A stretch of 64,000 nucleotides of DNA, taken from assembly GCF_900103645.1 (NCBI RefSeq), contig NZ_FNHP01000006.1, positions 124,001 to 188,000 on the forward strand. Direction: 5' to 3'. The stretch's first letter is position 1, and the number at the start of each line of letters is the position of its first letter. The notes beneath the pieces are model-generated. The model was not told the origin of the DNA, made no database searches, and saw only the letters and a program-made list of their open reading frames with translations. Position numbers and translations under genes: made by a program. This document shows, piece by piece, positions 55,222-64,000 of the stretch. Source of the stretch: Oryzisolibacter propanilivorax (lineage in GTDB: Bacteria > Pseudomonadota > Gammaproteobacteria > Burkholderiales > Burkholderiaceae_C).

Positions 55222-56067
55222 ATGCACACCCCCGAACAATCGCAACTGGGCCAGCGCTCGGCGTACGTGGACCAGTACGACGCCGGCCTGCTGTTCCCGC
55301 TGCCGCGCGCGCCCAAACGCCTGGAGATCGGCATCGCCGGCGCCGCGCCGTTCTTCGGCGCCGACCTGTGGAGCGCCTACGAACTGTCGTGGCTGAACGA
55401 GCGCGGCAAGCCGCAGGTGGCCATCGCCCACCTCACGGTGCCGTGCGAGACGCCGCAGCTGATCGAGAGCAAGTCGCTCAAGCTGTACCTGAACAGCTTC
55501 AACAACACGCGCTTTGTCAGCGCCGATGAAGTGCGCGCGCGCCTGCGCGCCGACCTGGGCGAGGCCGTCTGGCGCGGCAGCGGCCAGAGCGGCGGGGTGG
55601 GCGTGCGCCTGCTGGCGCCCGAGCAGTTCGACGCGCAGCAGGTGCAGGAGCTGGACGGCCTGCTGCTCGACCGCCTCGACCTGGACTGCACGCACTACCA
55701 GCCGGCGCCCGAGCTGCTGGAAGCCGACCACACGGAAGCGCCGGTGACCGAGACGTTGGTCAGCCACCTGCTGAAGAGCAATTGCCTGGTGACCGGCCAG
55801 CCCGACTGGGGCAGCGTGCAGATCGCCTACAGCGGCGCGCAGATCGACCAGGCCGGGCTGCTGCGCTACCTGGTGAGCTTTCGCAACCACAACGAATTCC
55901 ACGAGCAGTGCGTGGAGCGCATCTTCATGGACATCTGGACGCGCTGCCGCCCGATCAAGCTGGCCGTGTACGCCCGCTACACGCGCCGCGGCGGACTGGA
56001 CATCAACCCCTTTCGCACCAGCCACCCGGGGCCGCTGCCGGCCAACGTGCGCACGGCGCGCCAGTAG
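55222..56067 (+). CDS. queF: NADPH-dependent 7-cyano-7-deazaguanine reductase
   Basis: Reduces preQ0 to preQ1 in queuosine synthesis, a four-electron nitrile reduction. 281 residues, the long two-domain (E. coli-type) form. [13 protein letters not shown] is the QueF substrate-binding motif in the first domain. [14 protein letters not shown] in the second supplies the catalytic cysteine, which bonds covalently to the nitrile, and the aspartate seven residues later. [16 protein letters not shown] is also diagnostic. Other queuosine genes are not in the window. Confidence 0.96.
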   Translation: MHTPEQSQLGQRSAYVDQYDAGLLFPLPRAPKRLEIGIAGAAPFFGADLWSAYELSWLNERGKPQVAIAHLTVPCETPQLIESKSLKLYLNSFNNTRFVSADEVRARLRADLGEAVWRGSGQSGGVGVRLLAPEQFDAQQVQELDGLLLDRLDLDCTHYQPAPELLEADHTEAPVTETLVSHLLKSNCLVTGQPDWGSVQIAYSGAQIDQAGLLRYLVSFRNHNEFHEQCVERIFMDIWTRCRPIKLAVYARYTRRGGLDINPFRTSHPGPLPANVRTARQ

Positions 56068-56083
56068 CCGACCGCGCGCCGCG

Positions 56084-56884
56084 TCACTCGGCCCCGTCCC
56101 GGGGCTTTTGCTGGCGGTTGATCTGCTCAGCGACGAGGCTGTCGGGCAGGACGTTGCTCATGGCCACCATGACCTTGTTCTTCAGGCCCGAGACAACCTT
56201 GGCGTCGCCGGACAGGAGCGCGTCGTGGCCGTCCCTGGCCACCTGGGCGGGGTCGGCCAGCTTGCTGTCCAGGATGCGCGAGTCCAGCATGCCCGCCTTG
56301 CGGAAGAAATCGGTGTCGGTGGCACCGGGCTGCAGCGCCGTGACGGTCACGTGGGTGTCCTTGAGTTCGTTGGCCAGTGCCTCGCTCAGCTGCAGCACGT
56401 AGGCCTTGGTGGCATGGTAGACGGCCTGCCAGGGGCCCGGCGCCTCCGAGGCGACGGAGGCCAGCTGCAGCACCTTGCCCTGGTTGCGCGCCACCATGTC
56501 CTTGAGGAAAAGGTGCGTGAGCGCCGTGACGCTGGCGACGTTGAGCTGGACGATGTCCAGCAGCCGCTGCAGGTCCTGCTCGACGAACAGGCCGAACTGG
56601 CCCTGGCCCGCGTCGTTGACCAGCACCTCCACCGTGAGGCTGCGCGCCTGCACATCGTCGTACAGCGCAGCGGCCGCGCCGGGCTGCATGAGGTCGCAGG
56701 CGATGGGCACCACATCGACGCCGTACTGCGCGGACAGCTCCTGCGCGCGCTGCTGCAGGGCGCTGTCGGTGCGCGCCACCAGGATGAGGCCGTAGCCGTC
56801 CTGCGCGAAAAGCCGGGCCAGCTCGTGGCCGATGCCTTCGGTGCCGCCCGTGATCAGGGCATAGTGCCGGGATAGTGCTGCCAT
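56084..56884 (-). CDS. Short-chain dehydrogenase/reductase
   Basis: 266-residue classical SDR. Cofactor-binding TGGTEGIG is at 12-19, NDAG stands in place of NNAG, and the catalytic Tyr-Lys pair is in YHATKAY with serine in LASVASEA. The pattern resembles DltE/YqjQ-type proteins of unknown substrate. Convergent with queF (17 bp apart) and divergent from the dioxygenase gene at 57062; the 177 bp between hold both promoters. Confidence 0.92.
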   Translation of the reverse strand: MAALSRHYALITGGTEGIGHELARLFAQDGYGLILVARTDSALQQRAQELSAQYGVDVVPIACDLMQPGAAAALYDDVQARSLTVEVLVNDAGQGQFGLFVEQDLQRLLDIVQLNVASVTALTHLFLKDMVARNQGKVLQLASVASEAPGPWQAVYHATKAYVLQLSEALANELKDTHVTVTALQPGATDTDFFRKAGMLDSRILDSKLADPAQVARDGHDALLSGDAKVVSGLKNKVMVAMSNVLPDSLVAEQINRQQKPRDGAE

Positions 56885-57061
56885 GGTCTTGTCCCCAGGG
56901 TCCAGAGAAGAACCGGGGCACTGCCCGTGTCCGGGCAGCGTGCCGGCTGCGCATCCAGGCCGCGAACGGCCGGGACGAAAAAATTACCCACCCGCAGCGC
57001 GCCCTCGTGTAGGCGCGCGCCGGGACCTTCTCCACTGCTCCTGCCTTCGCTGACAGATTCC

Positions 57062-57889
57062 ATGGCCGCCTCCACCGCTTCACCCACCCGCCAGCCCACG
57101 CTGTTCATCCCGCACGGCGCGGGCCCCTGCTTCTTCATGGACTGGAACCCGCCGCGCGCCTGGGATGCCATGGCCGCCTTCCTGCGCTCCCTCCCGGATC
57201 TGCTGCCGACGCGCCCGCGCGCCATCGTGGTGGCCAGCGCGCACTGGCGCGCGCCGCAGCCGTGCATCGGCGCCCAGGCCGCCCCCGGGCTGCTGTACGA
57301 CTACCACGGCTTTCCGCCGCACACCTACGCGCTCACGTACCCGGCGCCGGGCGCGCCGCAGTTGGCGCGGCAGATGCACGAACTGCTGGCGGGCGCCGGG
57401 TTCGAAGCGGTGCTGGACACCGAGCGCGGCCTGGACCACGGCGTGTTCATCCCGCTGATGCTGGCCTTCCCGCAGGCCGACATTCCGGTGCTGCCGCTGT
57501 CGCTGCTGTCCAGCCTGGATGCCGACGCGCACCTGCGCCTGGGGCGGGCACTGGCGCCGCTGCGCGACGACAACGTGCTGATCATCGGCAGCGGCATGAG
57601 CTACCACAACATGCACGGCCATGGCAGCGCGTACTGGACCGGCGTGGCCGAGGCCTTTGACCAGTGGCTGCTGCAGGCGCTCAGCCTGCCCGCGGCCGAG
57701 CGCTGGGCCGCGCTGGCTGACTGGGAGCGCGCCAGCGGCCCGGCCGGGCGCCTGGCGCACCCGCCGGGCGCCGAGGAGCACCTGCTGCCGCTGCATGTAG
57801 CACTGGGCGCCGCGGGCGACGACGCGGCCACGCGGGTGTACGCCGAGCGGCTGCTGACGGTGGACGTTTCGGCCTTTCGCTTCGGCTGA
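57062..57889 (+). CDS. LigB-type extradiol dioxygenase (DODA-like)
   Basis: 275-residue class III extradiol ring-cleavage dioxygenase, DOPA 4,5-dioxygenase/YgiD branch. Metal ligands are expected from the histidines in LFIPHGAGPC and ASAHWRAPQ, with catalytic histidines in GLDHGVFIPL and the EEHLLPLHVA segment near the C-terminus. The ATG at 57062 gives the family N-terminus; the open frame upstream overlaps the promoter region. No linked aromatic pathway genes, so the substrate is unknown. Confidence 0.92.
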   Translation: MAASTASPTRQPTLFIPHGAGPCFFMDWNPPRAWDAMAAFLRSLPDLLPTRPRAIVVASAHWRAPQPCIGAQAAPGLLYDYHGFPPHTYALTYPAPGAPQLARQMHELLAGAGFEAVLDTERGLDHGVFIPLMLAFPQADIPVLPLSLLSSLDADAHLRLGRALAPLRDDNVLIIGSGMSYHNMHGHGSAYWTGVAEAFDQWLLQALSLPAAERWAALADWERASGPAGRLAHPPGAEEHLLPLHVALGAAGDDAATRVYAERLLTVDVSAFRFG

Positions 57890-57921
57890 AAGGCAGGGCC
57901 GCGCAGCTCGACCGTCAGCCG

Positions 57922-59133
57922 TCAGAACAGCTCGGCAATGACCGGGGCGCGCGCGGCGTTGGACTGCACCGCATCGGCGCGCACCAGCGAGCCCACGCGC
58001 ACGCCCAGCAGGCGCAGCGGCTGCTCCAGCGGCACGCGCTTCAGGCACAGGCCGGCCAGGCGGCGGATGGTGGCGGCGTCCTGCGTGTGCTGCAGCGTGG
58101 TGTGGTCGCGCGTGGCGATGCGGAAGTCGTCGTAGCGCAGCTTGATGCCGATGGTCTTGCCGGCGTAGCCTTTGGCAGCCAAGTCGGCGGCCACCTGCTG
58201 GCACAGCGCGGTGAAGATGCGCGACAGCTCGGCGCGGTCGCGCACGGCGTGCAGGTCGCGCTCGAACGTGGTCTCGCGGCTCATCGACACCGGCTCGCTC
58301 TCGGTGACCACCGGGCGCTCGTCGCGCCCCCAGGCGGCGTCGTGCAGCCAGGCGCCGTAGGCCCGGCCGAAGTGCGCCTGCAGCCAGTCACGCTCGCGCG
58401 CGGCCAGCTCGCCGATGGTGCGGATGCCATGGCCCTGCAGCTTCGCGTCGGCCTTGGGGCCGATGCCGTTGACCTTGCGGCATGGCAGCGGCCAGATGCG
58501 GGTCTGCACATCCTCGGCCTGCACGATGGCGATGCCGCGGGGCTTGTCGAACTCGCTGGCCAGCTTGGCCAGCAGCTTGTTGGGCGCCACGCCGATGGAG
58601 CAGGTCAGGCCCGTGGCGGCGTGGATGCCCTGCTGCAGCGTGCGCGCCAGCGCCCGCCCGCCGTCCTCCTGCCCGCCGGGGGCATGGGTGAAGTCGATGT
58701 ACACCTCGTCCACGCCGCGGTCCTCCATGACCGGTGCATGCGCCAGGATCACGGCCTTGAACGCGCGCGAGAAGCGCCGGTACTCGGTGAAGTCCACCGG
58801 CAGGCGGATGGCGTCCGGGCACAGGTGGGCGTTCTTCATCAGCCCCATGGCGGACCCCAGGCCGAAGGCGCGCGCCGGGTAGGTGGCGGTGGTGATGACG
58901 CCGCGGCCGCGGTAGTCCGCCAGCCGCGGGAAGGCGGTCAGCGGGATGGCGTGCAGCCGGCCGGCGTACTCGGCCGCCAGTTGCTCGTCCTGCGCGCTGC
59001 GCCCGCCGCCGATGACCATGGGCAGCCCGGCCAGCTGCGGGTAGCGCAGCAGCTCGACGGAGGCGTAGAACGCGTCCATGTCGAGGTGGGCGATGCGGCG
59101 GGGAAGCGCGCAGGCGGCAGCGGTATCAGTCAC
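57922..59133 (-). CDS. dinB: DNA polymerase IV (Y-family)
   Basis: 403-residue translesion polymerase. Catalytic HLDMDAFYASVE and RGVDEVYIDF hold the metal-binding acidic residues. CSIGVAPNKLLAKLASEFDK follows, with paired helix-hairpin-helix KVNGIGPKADAKLQGHGI. About 25 residues lie between VIGGGR and RGVITTATYPARAFG that E. coli DinB lacks, which I believe is a lineage trait. The C-terminal IAELF could be a sliding-clamp motif. I saw no LexA box, but the 24 bp to the upstream gene are short, so it may be read from the EamA promoter. Confidence 0.94.
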   Translation of the reverse strand: MTDTAAACALPRRIAHLDMDAFYASVELLRYPQLAGLPMVIGGGRSAQDEQLAAEYAGRLHAIPLTAFPRLADYRGRGVITTATYPARAFGLGSAMGLMKNAHLCPDAIRLPVDFTEYRRFSRAFKAVILAHAPVMEDRGVDEVYIDFTHAPGGQEDGGRALARTLQQGIHAATGLTCSIGVAPNKLLAKLASEFDKPRGIAIVQAEDVQTRIWPLPCRKVNGIGPKADAKLQGHGIRTIGELAARERDWLQAHFGRAYGAWLHDAAWGRDERPVVTESEPVSMSRETTFERDLHAVRDRAELSRIFTALCQQVAADLAAKGYAGKTIGIKLRYDDFRIATRDHTTLQHTQDAATIRRLAGLCLKRVPLEQPLRLLGVRVGSLVRADAVQSNAARAPVIAELF

Positions 59134-59157
59134 GGGAGGCGCATTGTGGCGCGCCGC

Positions 59158-60105
59158 TCAAACCCCCTGCAGGCAGATCAGCACCAGGCCGGCGAGCATC
59201 ACCGACATGCCGATCTTCTCCACCCGCGTGAAGCCCTCGCCCAGCCGGCGCGACACCAGCCAGCTGAAGGCCACCTCGACCATGCCCAGGGTGCGCACCG
59301 GCGCCGCGTCCTGCATGGCGTAGGCCGTGAACCAGGCCAGCGACGCGGCCGCGCCCATGCTGCCGGCCAGCAGCGACACGCGCCAGCTGCGCGCCAGCCG
59401 CACCAGCGCCGCCGGCGCGCGCCAGGCGATCCAGGCCCCCAGGCCGATGCTCTGCAGCGTTTGCGCCAGCAGCACGCCCCAGGCGCCGGACAGCCACGGC
59501 GGCGCGTCGCCCAGCGCCAGCGCCGCGCCGCGAAAGCCCACCGTGCCGATGGCGAAGCACGCGCCACAGGCCAGGCCGTACAGCGCCGACGGGCTGGTCC
59601 AGGCCGACCACTGCAGCAGCTGCCCGCGCGGCGGCAGCGACAGCAGCAGCACGCCCGCGGTGGCCACCGCCATGGCGACCAGCGCCAGCGGCGTCGGCAG
59701 TTCGTGCAGGAAGACGCTGGAAAACAGCGCCACCTGCAGCACCTCGGTCTTGGACAGGGTGACGGCGATGGCGAAGTTGCGCTCCTGCATCGCCAGCAAG
59801 AGCGCCGCCGTGGCCGCGACCTGGAAGAACGCGCCCAGCGCGATCCAGCCGGCCCAGGCCCAGGACAGCGCCACCGCCGGCTGGCCACCAGGAACCAAGT
59901 GGTACAGCCCGAGCAGGAACACGGCGGCGAACGGCAAGCCGAACAGGAAGCGCGCCAGGGTGGCCGCCAGCGTGCCGACCTCGGAGGTCAGCGAGCGCTG
60001 CGCGGCGTTGCGCACGGTCTGCGCCAGCGCGGCGAACAGCACCACCGGCACCCACAGGCCGGGCAGCAGGGAGGGAACAACGGTACTCATCAGGAGGGCC
60101 AGCAT
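59158..60105 (-). CDS. EamA/DMT family transporter
   Basis: 315-residue membrane protein with about ten hydrophobic segments in two repeats, the DMT (10-TMS) layout. The substrate is unknown; relatives export amino acids or metabolites. Start is ATG 60105, or ATG 60090 (MSTVVPSLL) which gives a cleaner first helix. It reads toward dinB, 24 bp apart. A second, unrelated-looking EamA gene lies at 61640. Confidence 0.88.
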   Translation of the reverse strand: MLALLMSTVVPSLLPGLWVPVVLFAALAQTVRNAAQRSLTSEVGTLAATLARFLFGLPFAAVFLLGLYHLVPGGQPAVALSWAWAGWIALGAFFQVAATAALLLAMQERNFAIAVTLSKTEVLQVALFSSVFLHELPTPLALVAMAVATAGVLLLSLPPRGQLLQWSAWTSPSALYGLACGACFAIGTVGFRGAALALGDAPPWLSGAWGVLLAQTLQSIGLGAWIAWRAPAALVRLARSWRVSLLAGSMGAAASLAWFTAYAMQDAAPVRTLGMVEVAFSWLVSRRLGEGFTRVEKIGMSVMLAGLVLICLQGV

Positions 60106-60190
60106 AGTGGCCCTGCAGGGCGCGGCGCCGCGCCCATCGGCGACGCCGGACGGCGCGGACGGCGATGGCGCCAGGCCGCCGGTTTTCAGG

Positions 60191-60241
60191 TCAAAACCGG
60201 CTCCGGCCCATGCAAATCAAGGGCTTCCAGCTATCAAAGCA
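60191..60241 (+). repeat. GCTAT/ATAGC interspersed repeat, copy 11
   Basis: AAAACCGGCTCCGGCCCATG, then CAAGGGCTTCCAGCTATCAAAGC; the ATAGC arm is weak. It ends 4 bp before the lldD stop codon, in the 140-bp gap to the EamA gene. Confidence 0.68.
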
Positions 60242-60245
60242 GGAG

Positions 60246-61421
60246 TCACCGATCCGCCGGCGGCAGCGGATAGGTGCCCGGCACCAGGATGTGCCGGCCC
60301 ACGTCCAGCAGGTTGGTGTGGCCGCAGAACGCCATGGACACGTCCAGCTCCTTGTAGATCAGCTCCAGCGCGCGCGTCACGCCGGCCTCGCCGTAGGCGC
60401 CCAGGCCATAGACCATGGCGCGGCCGATCATGGTGCCGCGCGCGCCCAGCGCCCAGGCCTTGAGCACGTCCTGGCCGCTCCTGATGCCGCCGTCCATCCA
60501 CACCTCGGTCTGGCCGCCCACGGCCTGCACGATGGCCGGCAGGGCTGCAATGGACGATGGCGCGCCGTCCAGCTGCCGGCCGCCATGGTTGCTGACGACG
60601 ATGGCGTCGGCGCCGTGGTGCACGGCCAGCAGCGCGTCCTCGGGCTCCATGATGCCCTTGAGGATCAGCTTGCCGCCCCACTGCTCCTTGACCCACGCCA
60701 CGTCGGCCCACGACAGGCTGGGGTCGAACTGCTCGTTGGTCCAGGCCGAGAGCGACTTCATGTCCGACACGCCCTTGACGTGCCCGACCAGGTTGCGAAA
60801 GGTGCGCCGCTGCGTGCCGGCCATCCCCAGGCACCAGCGCGGCTTGGTCATCAGATTGACGATGTTGGCCAGCGTCGGCCGCGGCGGCGCGGACAGGCCG
60901 TTCTTGATGTCCTTGTGGCGCTGGCCGATGACCTGCAGGTCCAGCGTCAGCACCAGGGCGCTGCACCTGGCGTCCTTGGCGCGCTGGATCATGCGCGCCA
61001 TGGCGTCGCGGTCGCGCATCATGTACAGCTGGAACCAGAACGGCGCGCTGGTGTGCGTGGCCACGTCCTCGATCGAGCAGATGCTCATGGTGGACAGGGT
61101 GAACGGGATGCCGAATTTTTCCGCCGCGCGCGCGGCGTGGATCTCGCCGTCGGCGTGCTGCATGCCGGTCAGGCCGACCGGAGCGATGGACACCGGCATG
61201 CGCGCCATCTGCCCGACCATGGGCGCGGCGCAGCTGCGCCCTTCCATGTTCACCGCCACGCGCTGGCGGAACTGGATGGGCGAAAAATCGGTTTCGTTGG
61301 CGCGGTAGGTGGTCTCGGTCCACGAACCGGAGTCGGCATAGTCGTAGAACATGCGCGGCACGCGCCGCTCGGCGACCTGGCGCAGGTCTTCGATGGTGGT
61401 GATCTTGGACAGGTCGGGCAT
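60246..61421 (-). CDS. lldD: FMN-dependent L-lactate dehydrogenase / alpha-hydroxy acid oxidase
   Basis: 391-residue flavoenzyme that oxidises L-lactate (or a similar 2-hydroxy acid) to the keto acid, feeding the respiratory chain. The FMN-binding and catalytic motif SNHGGRQLDG contains the base histidine. VSIAPVGLTGMQHADGE, FQLYMMRDR and WMDGGIRSGQDVLKAWALGA are typical of LldD. ATG 61421 is preferred; the open frame upstream is non-homologous. Mandelate or glycolate cannot be excluded as substrate. No lactate permease or LldR regulator is adjacent. Confidence 0.9.
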   Translation of the reverse strand: MPDLSKITTIEDLRQVAERRVPRMFYDYADSGSWTETTYRANETDFSPIQFRQRVAVNMEGRSCAAPMVGQMARMPVSIAPVGLTGMQHADGEIHAARAAEKFGIPFTLSTMSICSIEDVATHTSAPFWFQLYMMRDRDAMARMIQRAKDARCSALVLTLDLQVIGQRHKDIKNGLSAPPRPTLANIVNLMTKPRWCLGMAGTQRRTFRNLVGHVKGVSDMKSLSAWTNEQFDPSLSWADVAWVKEQWGGKLILKGIMEPEDALLAVHHGADAIVVSNHGGRQLDGAPSSIAALPAIVQAVGGQTEVWMDGGIRSGQDVLKAWALGARGTMIGRAMVYGLGAYGEAGVTRALELIYKELDVSMAFCGHTNLLDVGRHILVPGTYPLPPADR

Positions 61422-61639
61422 GGCGGGGCTTTCGGGCGGGCAGGGTCGGAAGTGGGGTGCAGGCGGCACCAGCCGGCGATGGTAGTGCCCGCTGACGCCG
61501 CGCGGCGTGAGGCTTTTTTGCCGCGCTTGAAGAAAATTCGCGCCAGCCGCCTGTCATGCGGTGCCGCTCACTTCATATCGGCCCAGTGGCGTACCGCCAT
61601 CCACCGCCCAGCTGCCGACTGCCCTCTTCTCGCCCGCTG

Positions 61640-62575
61640 CTAGCGCGACCGCGCCAGTGCCACGCCGGCGATGGTCAGTGCAAAGCCGGCCAGCTGCGCC
61701 AGCGTCAGGGTCTCGCCCAGCAGCGCCCAGGCCTGCAGCGCCGACAGCGGCGGCACCACCAGCAGCAGCGCGGCGGTGCGCGTGGCCTCGCCATGGCGCA
61801 TCAGCCAGATCAGGAGCGTCGCGCCGCCGACCGACAGCACCAGCACCGCGTACGCCAGGTAGCCCCACAGAATGGCCGAGCCGTCCCAGCGCGGCGTACC
61901 CACGGCCAGGGCCATCAGCGCCAGCACGCTCACGGCGCCCAGGTTCTGCAGGCAGCTGGCGCTGCGCAGGTCGCCCGCGGCCAGCGGCAGCTTCTGCACC
62001 ATCGCGCCCACCGTGAGCGACAGGATGGAGCCGATCGCCACCAGCACCACCGGCAGGGGCAGCGCGTCCAGGCCGGCCTGCGCCTGCAGGCGCGGCCACA
62101 GCACCAGCGCCACGCCGCCAAAGCCCAGCACCAGCCCGGCCCAGGCGCGGCCCGGCAGGCGCTGGCGCAGCACCAGCACGGCGATCAGCGCGGTAAACAG
62201 CGGCTGCAGCGCGCCGATCAGCGCCATCACGCCCGCGCCCAGGCCCTGCGCCATGGCCCACCAGCTCGGGCCCAGGTACAGGCCGCTCATCAGGGCGCCG
62301 GCCGCCAGGTGCAGGCTGATGCGTCGCGCCCCGCGCGGCCAGGGCACGCGTGCCAGCCACGCCGCGCCGGCGAACAGCAACGCCACCAGCGCGAAGCGCA
62401 GCGCCAGGAACCAGAACGGGTCGGCATGCCGCCCCACGTCGCGCCCGACCAAGAAGCCCGACGACCAGATCAGCACGAACGCCAGCGGCGCCAGCAGGTG
62501 CGGGCCAGCGCCAGGAACGGTGGCATGTCGGGGCTCGGCGACGCGGCCGGAGGCCGGAAGGTGTGGTGGGGCCAT
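61640..62575 (-). CDS. EamA/DMT family transporter
   Basis: 311-residue membrane protein with ten hydrophobic segments (for example LLAPLAFVLIWSSGFLVGRD near the start and LAQLAGFALTIAGVALARSR at the end). Typical RhaT/EamA-type exporter of unknown substrate. ATG 62575 (MAPPHLP) places the first helix near residue 25; the open frame extends upstream without a family-like sequence. The 218-bp gap before it to lldD (61422-61639) holds the lldD promoter and no gene that I can see. Confidence 0.88.
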   Translation of the reverse strand: MAPPHLPASGRVAEPRHATVPGAGPHLLAPLAFVLIWSSGFLVGRDVGRHADPFWFLALRFALVALLFAGAAWLARVPWPRGARRISLHLAAGALMSGLYLGPSWWAMAQGLGAGVMALIGALQPLFTALIAVLVLRQRLPGRAWAGLVLGFGGVALVLWPRLQAQAGLDALPLPVVLVAIGSILSLTVGAMVQKLPLAAGDLRSASCLQNLGAVSVLALMALAVGTPRWDGSAILWGYLAYAVLVLSVGGATLLIWLMRHGEATRTAALLLVVPPLSALQAWALLGETLTLAQLAGFALTIAGVALARSR

Positions 62576-62744
62576 GGGAACCAAGGAAGAAAAGCCCTCA
62601 GGCGGGCCGATGCGGGAGCAGCGGAGCGAACGGGCATGGAGCGCCGACGCGGGCGCGCCAGACGCGCCGGCGGTCGTCCAGGCAGCCACGCACGCCCCAG
62701 GGCCGGCCAGCACCGCCGAAGACGCAATTGTCTCGTGCCCGCCA

Positions 62745-64000
62745 TCAGCGCCGGGCCGCACGCACGCCGGCGCCGCGCACCTCGATGCGCACGCTGTCCA
62801 ACACGTGGCCGCGCGTGTCCACCAGTTCCAGCGTGTGCCGGCCCGGCCACGGCAGCCAGCCGGCATCGGAGCCCTGCGCCACCGCCTGACCCTGGATGCG
62901 CCAGGCCAGCGCCTGCCCCGCCGGCGTGTCCTGCGCCAGCAGGCGCAGGTGCTGGTGCGCCGGCGGGATGTCGGGGTCGAGGGCGATGATGGTGCCCGGC
63001 GCCGGCAGGGCGATGCGCGCGGTGGGGGCCTGCGCCGCCGCAGCCGCGGCAGTGGAAGATTTCAAGTCTTTTTGGCCTCCGGCCCTTGTTCCACCCGGGC
63101 TCCCAGCTCCTTTATCCATAGCAAACAGCGCCTGCTGCGTGCCTGCCAGAAACCATTCCTGGCGCGGGCTCTCCAGCCAGTCGCCAGCGGGCTGCGCGGC
63201 GGCGAAGCGCACCGCCTGGCGCACCACGCCGCCCGGCGGCTTCGGGGCGCGGCTGGGCAGGTCGCGGTGCAGCCACTGCATGAGCTCGGCCCACACCGGC
63301 GCGGCGCCGCTGGAGCCGCTCACGTCGTGCATGGCGGCGCCGCTGGCATTGCCGACCCACACCGCCACGGTGTAGCGCTCGGACCAGCCCACGGCCCAGT
63401 TGTCGCGCATGTCCTTGCTGGTGCCGGTCTTCACCGCCGTCCAGAAGCGCGTGCCCAGCACGCTGTCGGTGCCGAAGGTGCGCACGCGCGCGTTCGTGTC
63501 CGAGAGGATGTCGCCGACGATGAAGGCGGCGGCGGCATCCAGGGCCTGCACGGGCCGGGGCGGCGGGGCTGCCGGCTCCATGCGGGACTGGGCGCCGCCC
63601 GCATTCGTCCTGGTGGCTGGCGCCGTGCCGGTGGTGCCGCGCCTGTTGACCCCCGCGCCGGTGCTGCCCGGCCGCTCAGCGGCTGCCGCGCGCAGCCGCA
63701 CCGGCGTGAAGCGCCCGCCGTTGGCCAGCGCCCGGTAGGCGTTGGCCAGGTGCAGCAGCGGCACCTCGCTGGCGCCCAGCGCCAGGCTGTAGCCGTAGTA
63801 GCCGGCGCCTTGCGCCAGCGGCAGCCCCAGCGCGCGCAGCTGGGCGTAGAACGCATCGGGCGTGACCATGACCAGGGTGCGCACCGCCGGCACGTTCAGT
63901 GACGCCGCCAGCGCCGTGCGCACCGAGACATGGCCCTTGAACTGCCGGTCGTAGTTCTGCGGCACGTACAGCCCGCTGGCGGTGGGGATGTGCGCGGCCG
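62745..64000 (-). CDS. pbpC: Penicillin-binding protein 1C (3' part only)
   Basis: C-terminal 418 or so codons of a bifunctional peptidoglycan synthase; the gene runs off the right edge, so the glycosyltransferase domain and the SxxK serine are not visible. Seen here: the SxN motif in ALAASLNVPAV, KTGTS in WTAVKTGTSKDM, and the C-terminal BiPBP_C beta domain (about the last 100 residues, ending IRLEVRGAG-like). A low-complexity loop (Ser/Gly/Thr/Ala/Pro) separates SxN from KTGTS, and an interspersed repeat is read in frame between the transpeptidase and the C-terminal domain. Confidence 0.92.
   Translation of the reverse strand, partial: AAHIPTASGLYVPQNYDRQFKGHVSVRTALAASLNVPAVRTLVMVTPDAFYAQLRALGLPLAQGAGYYGYSLALGASEVPLLHLANAYRALANGGRFTPVRLRAAAAERPGSTGAGVNRRGTTGTAPATRTNAGGAQSRMEPAAPPPRPVQALDAAAAFIVGDILSDTNARVRTFGTDSVLGTRFWTAVKTGTSKDMRDNWAVGWSERYTVAVWVGNASGAAMHDVSGSSGAAPVWAELMQWLHRDLPSRAPKPPGGVVRQAVRFAAAQPAGDWLESPRQEWFLAGTQQALFAMDKGAGSPGGTRAGGQKDLKSSTAAAAAAQAPTARIALPAPGTIIALDPDIPPAHQHLRLLAQDTPAGQALAWRIQGQAVAQGSDAGWLPWPGRHTLELVDTRGHVLDSVRIEVRGAGVRAARR
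63065..63124 (+). repeat. GCTAT/ATAGC interspersed repeat, copy 12 (inside pbpC)
   Basis: TTTTTGGCCTCCGGCCCTTG, then CCGGGCTCCCAGCTCCTTTA and CCATAGCAAA. It is translated in pbpC on the other strand as MDKGAGSPGGTRAGGQKDLK, a flexible linker before the C-terminal domain. Confidence 0.6.

Noticed and set aside
53095-56025. Minus-strand open frame of about 976 codons opposite the OPT transporter and queF
   Set aside because: His/Gln/Ala/Arg-rich antisense frame with no domain; both sense genes are unambiguous.

Overview
The window is chromosomal DNA from a GC-rich betaproteobacterium, most likely a member of the Comamonadaceae (Acidovorax, Alicycliphilus or Melaminivora type). The signs are the FlhDC flagellar master regulator, a small Porin_4-type porin, a two-subunit TRAP transporter, a DUF3422 protein, a betaproteobacterial RNase E and a short interspersed repeat with GCTAT/ATAGC arms that I believe is typical of this family. 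I see no tRNA, rRNA, CRISPR array, integrase or transposase.

Left part (1-19 kb): peroxide defence (ahpC, ahpF) diverges from bacterioferritin and is followed by flhDC. A long minus-strand run from 14.5 to 3.7 kb holds a LysR regulator, a BMP-type nucleoside/purine ABC importer (ATPase, two permeases, two tandem lipoproteins), an acyltransferase lodged between the permeases, a DUF3422 protein and an adenine/adenosine deaminase. Together these look like purine uptake followed by deamination. A membrane diguanylate cyclase, a Crp/Fnr regulator with an FNR-like box beside it, and a porin come next.

Middle part (19-30 kb): HIT protein, miaA, and an ABC ATPase plus FtsX-type permease are followed by an A+T-rich insertion (about 24.07-27.66 kb). 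A Cds1-like PLP enzyme and an AttH/CrtC-like lipocalin lie beyond it. The insertion carries a 47-codon gene translationally coupled to a DUF1016/YhcG-type PD-(D/E)XK nuclease, a decayed second copy of the last 345 bp of the permease, and an A+T-rich gene whose protein has a HEPN-type RNxxxH motif. This is the best candidate in the window for an undescribed, probably defence-related, locus. The duplicated permease tail records how it was inserted.

Right part (30-64 kb): Hsp20; a six-gene branched-chain amino acid/amide importer (livG-livF-livK-livK-livH-livM); modE divergent from modABC with a clear ModE operator; a TRAP transporter without a binding protein; a repeat-packed spacer; sppA, a Rieske protein, a Gph-like phosphatase and rluC, divergent from rne with a long leader. 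Then come yaaA, a prolyl hydroxylase, an OPT transporter, queF, an SDR enzyme, a LigB-type dioxygenase, dinB, two EamA transporters, lldD and the 3' part of pbpC.

At least twelve copies of the GCTAT/ATAGC repeat are scattered through the window, three of them in frame inside coding sequences. GC values and identities mentioned below are by-eye estimates.
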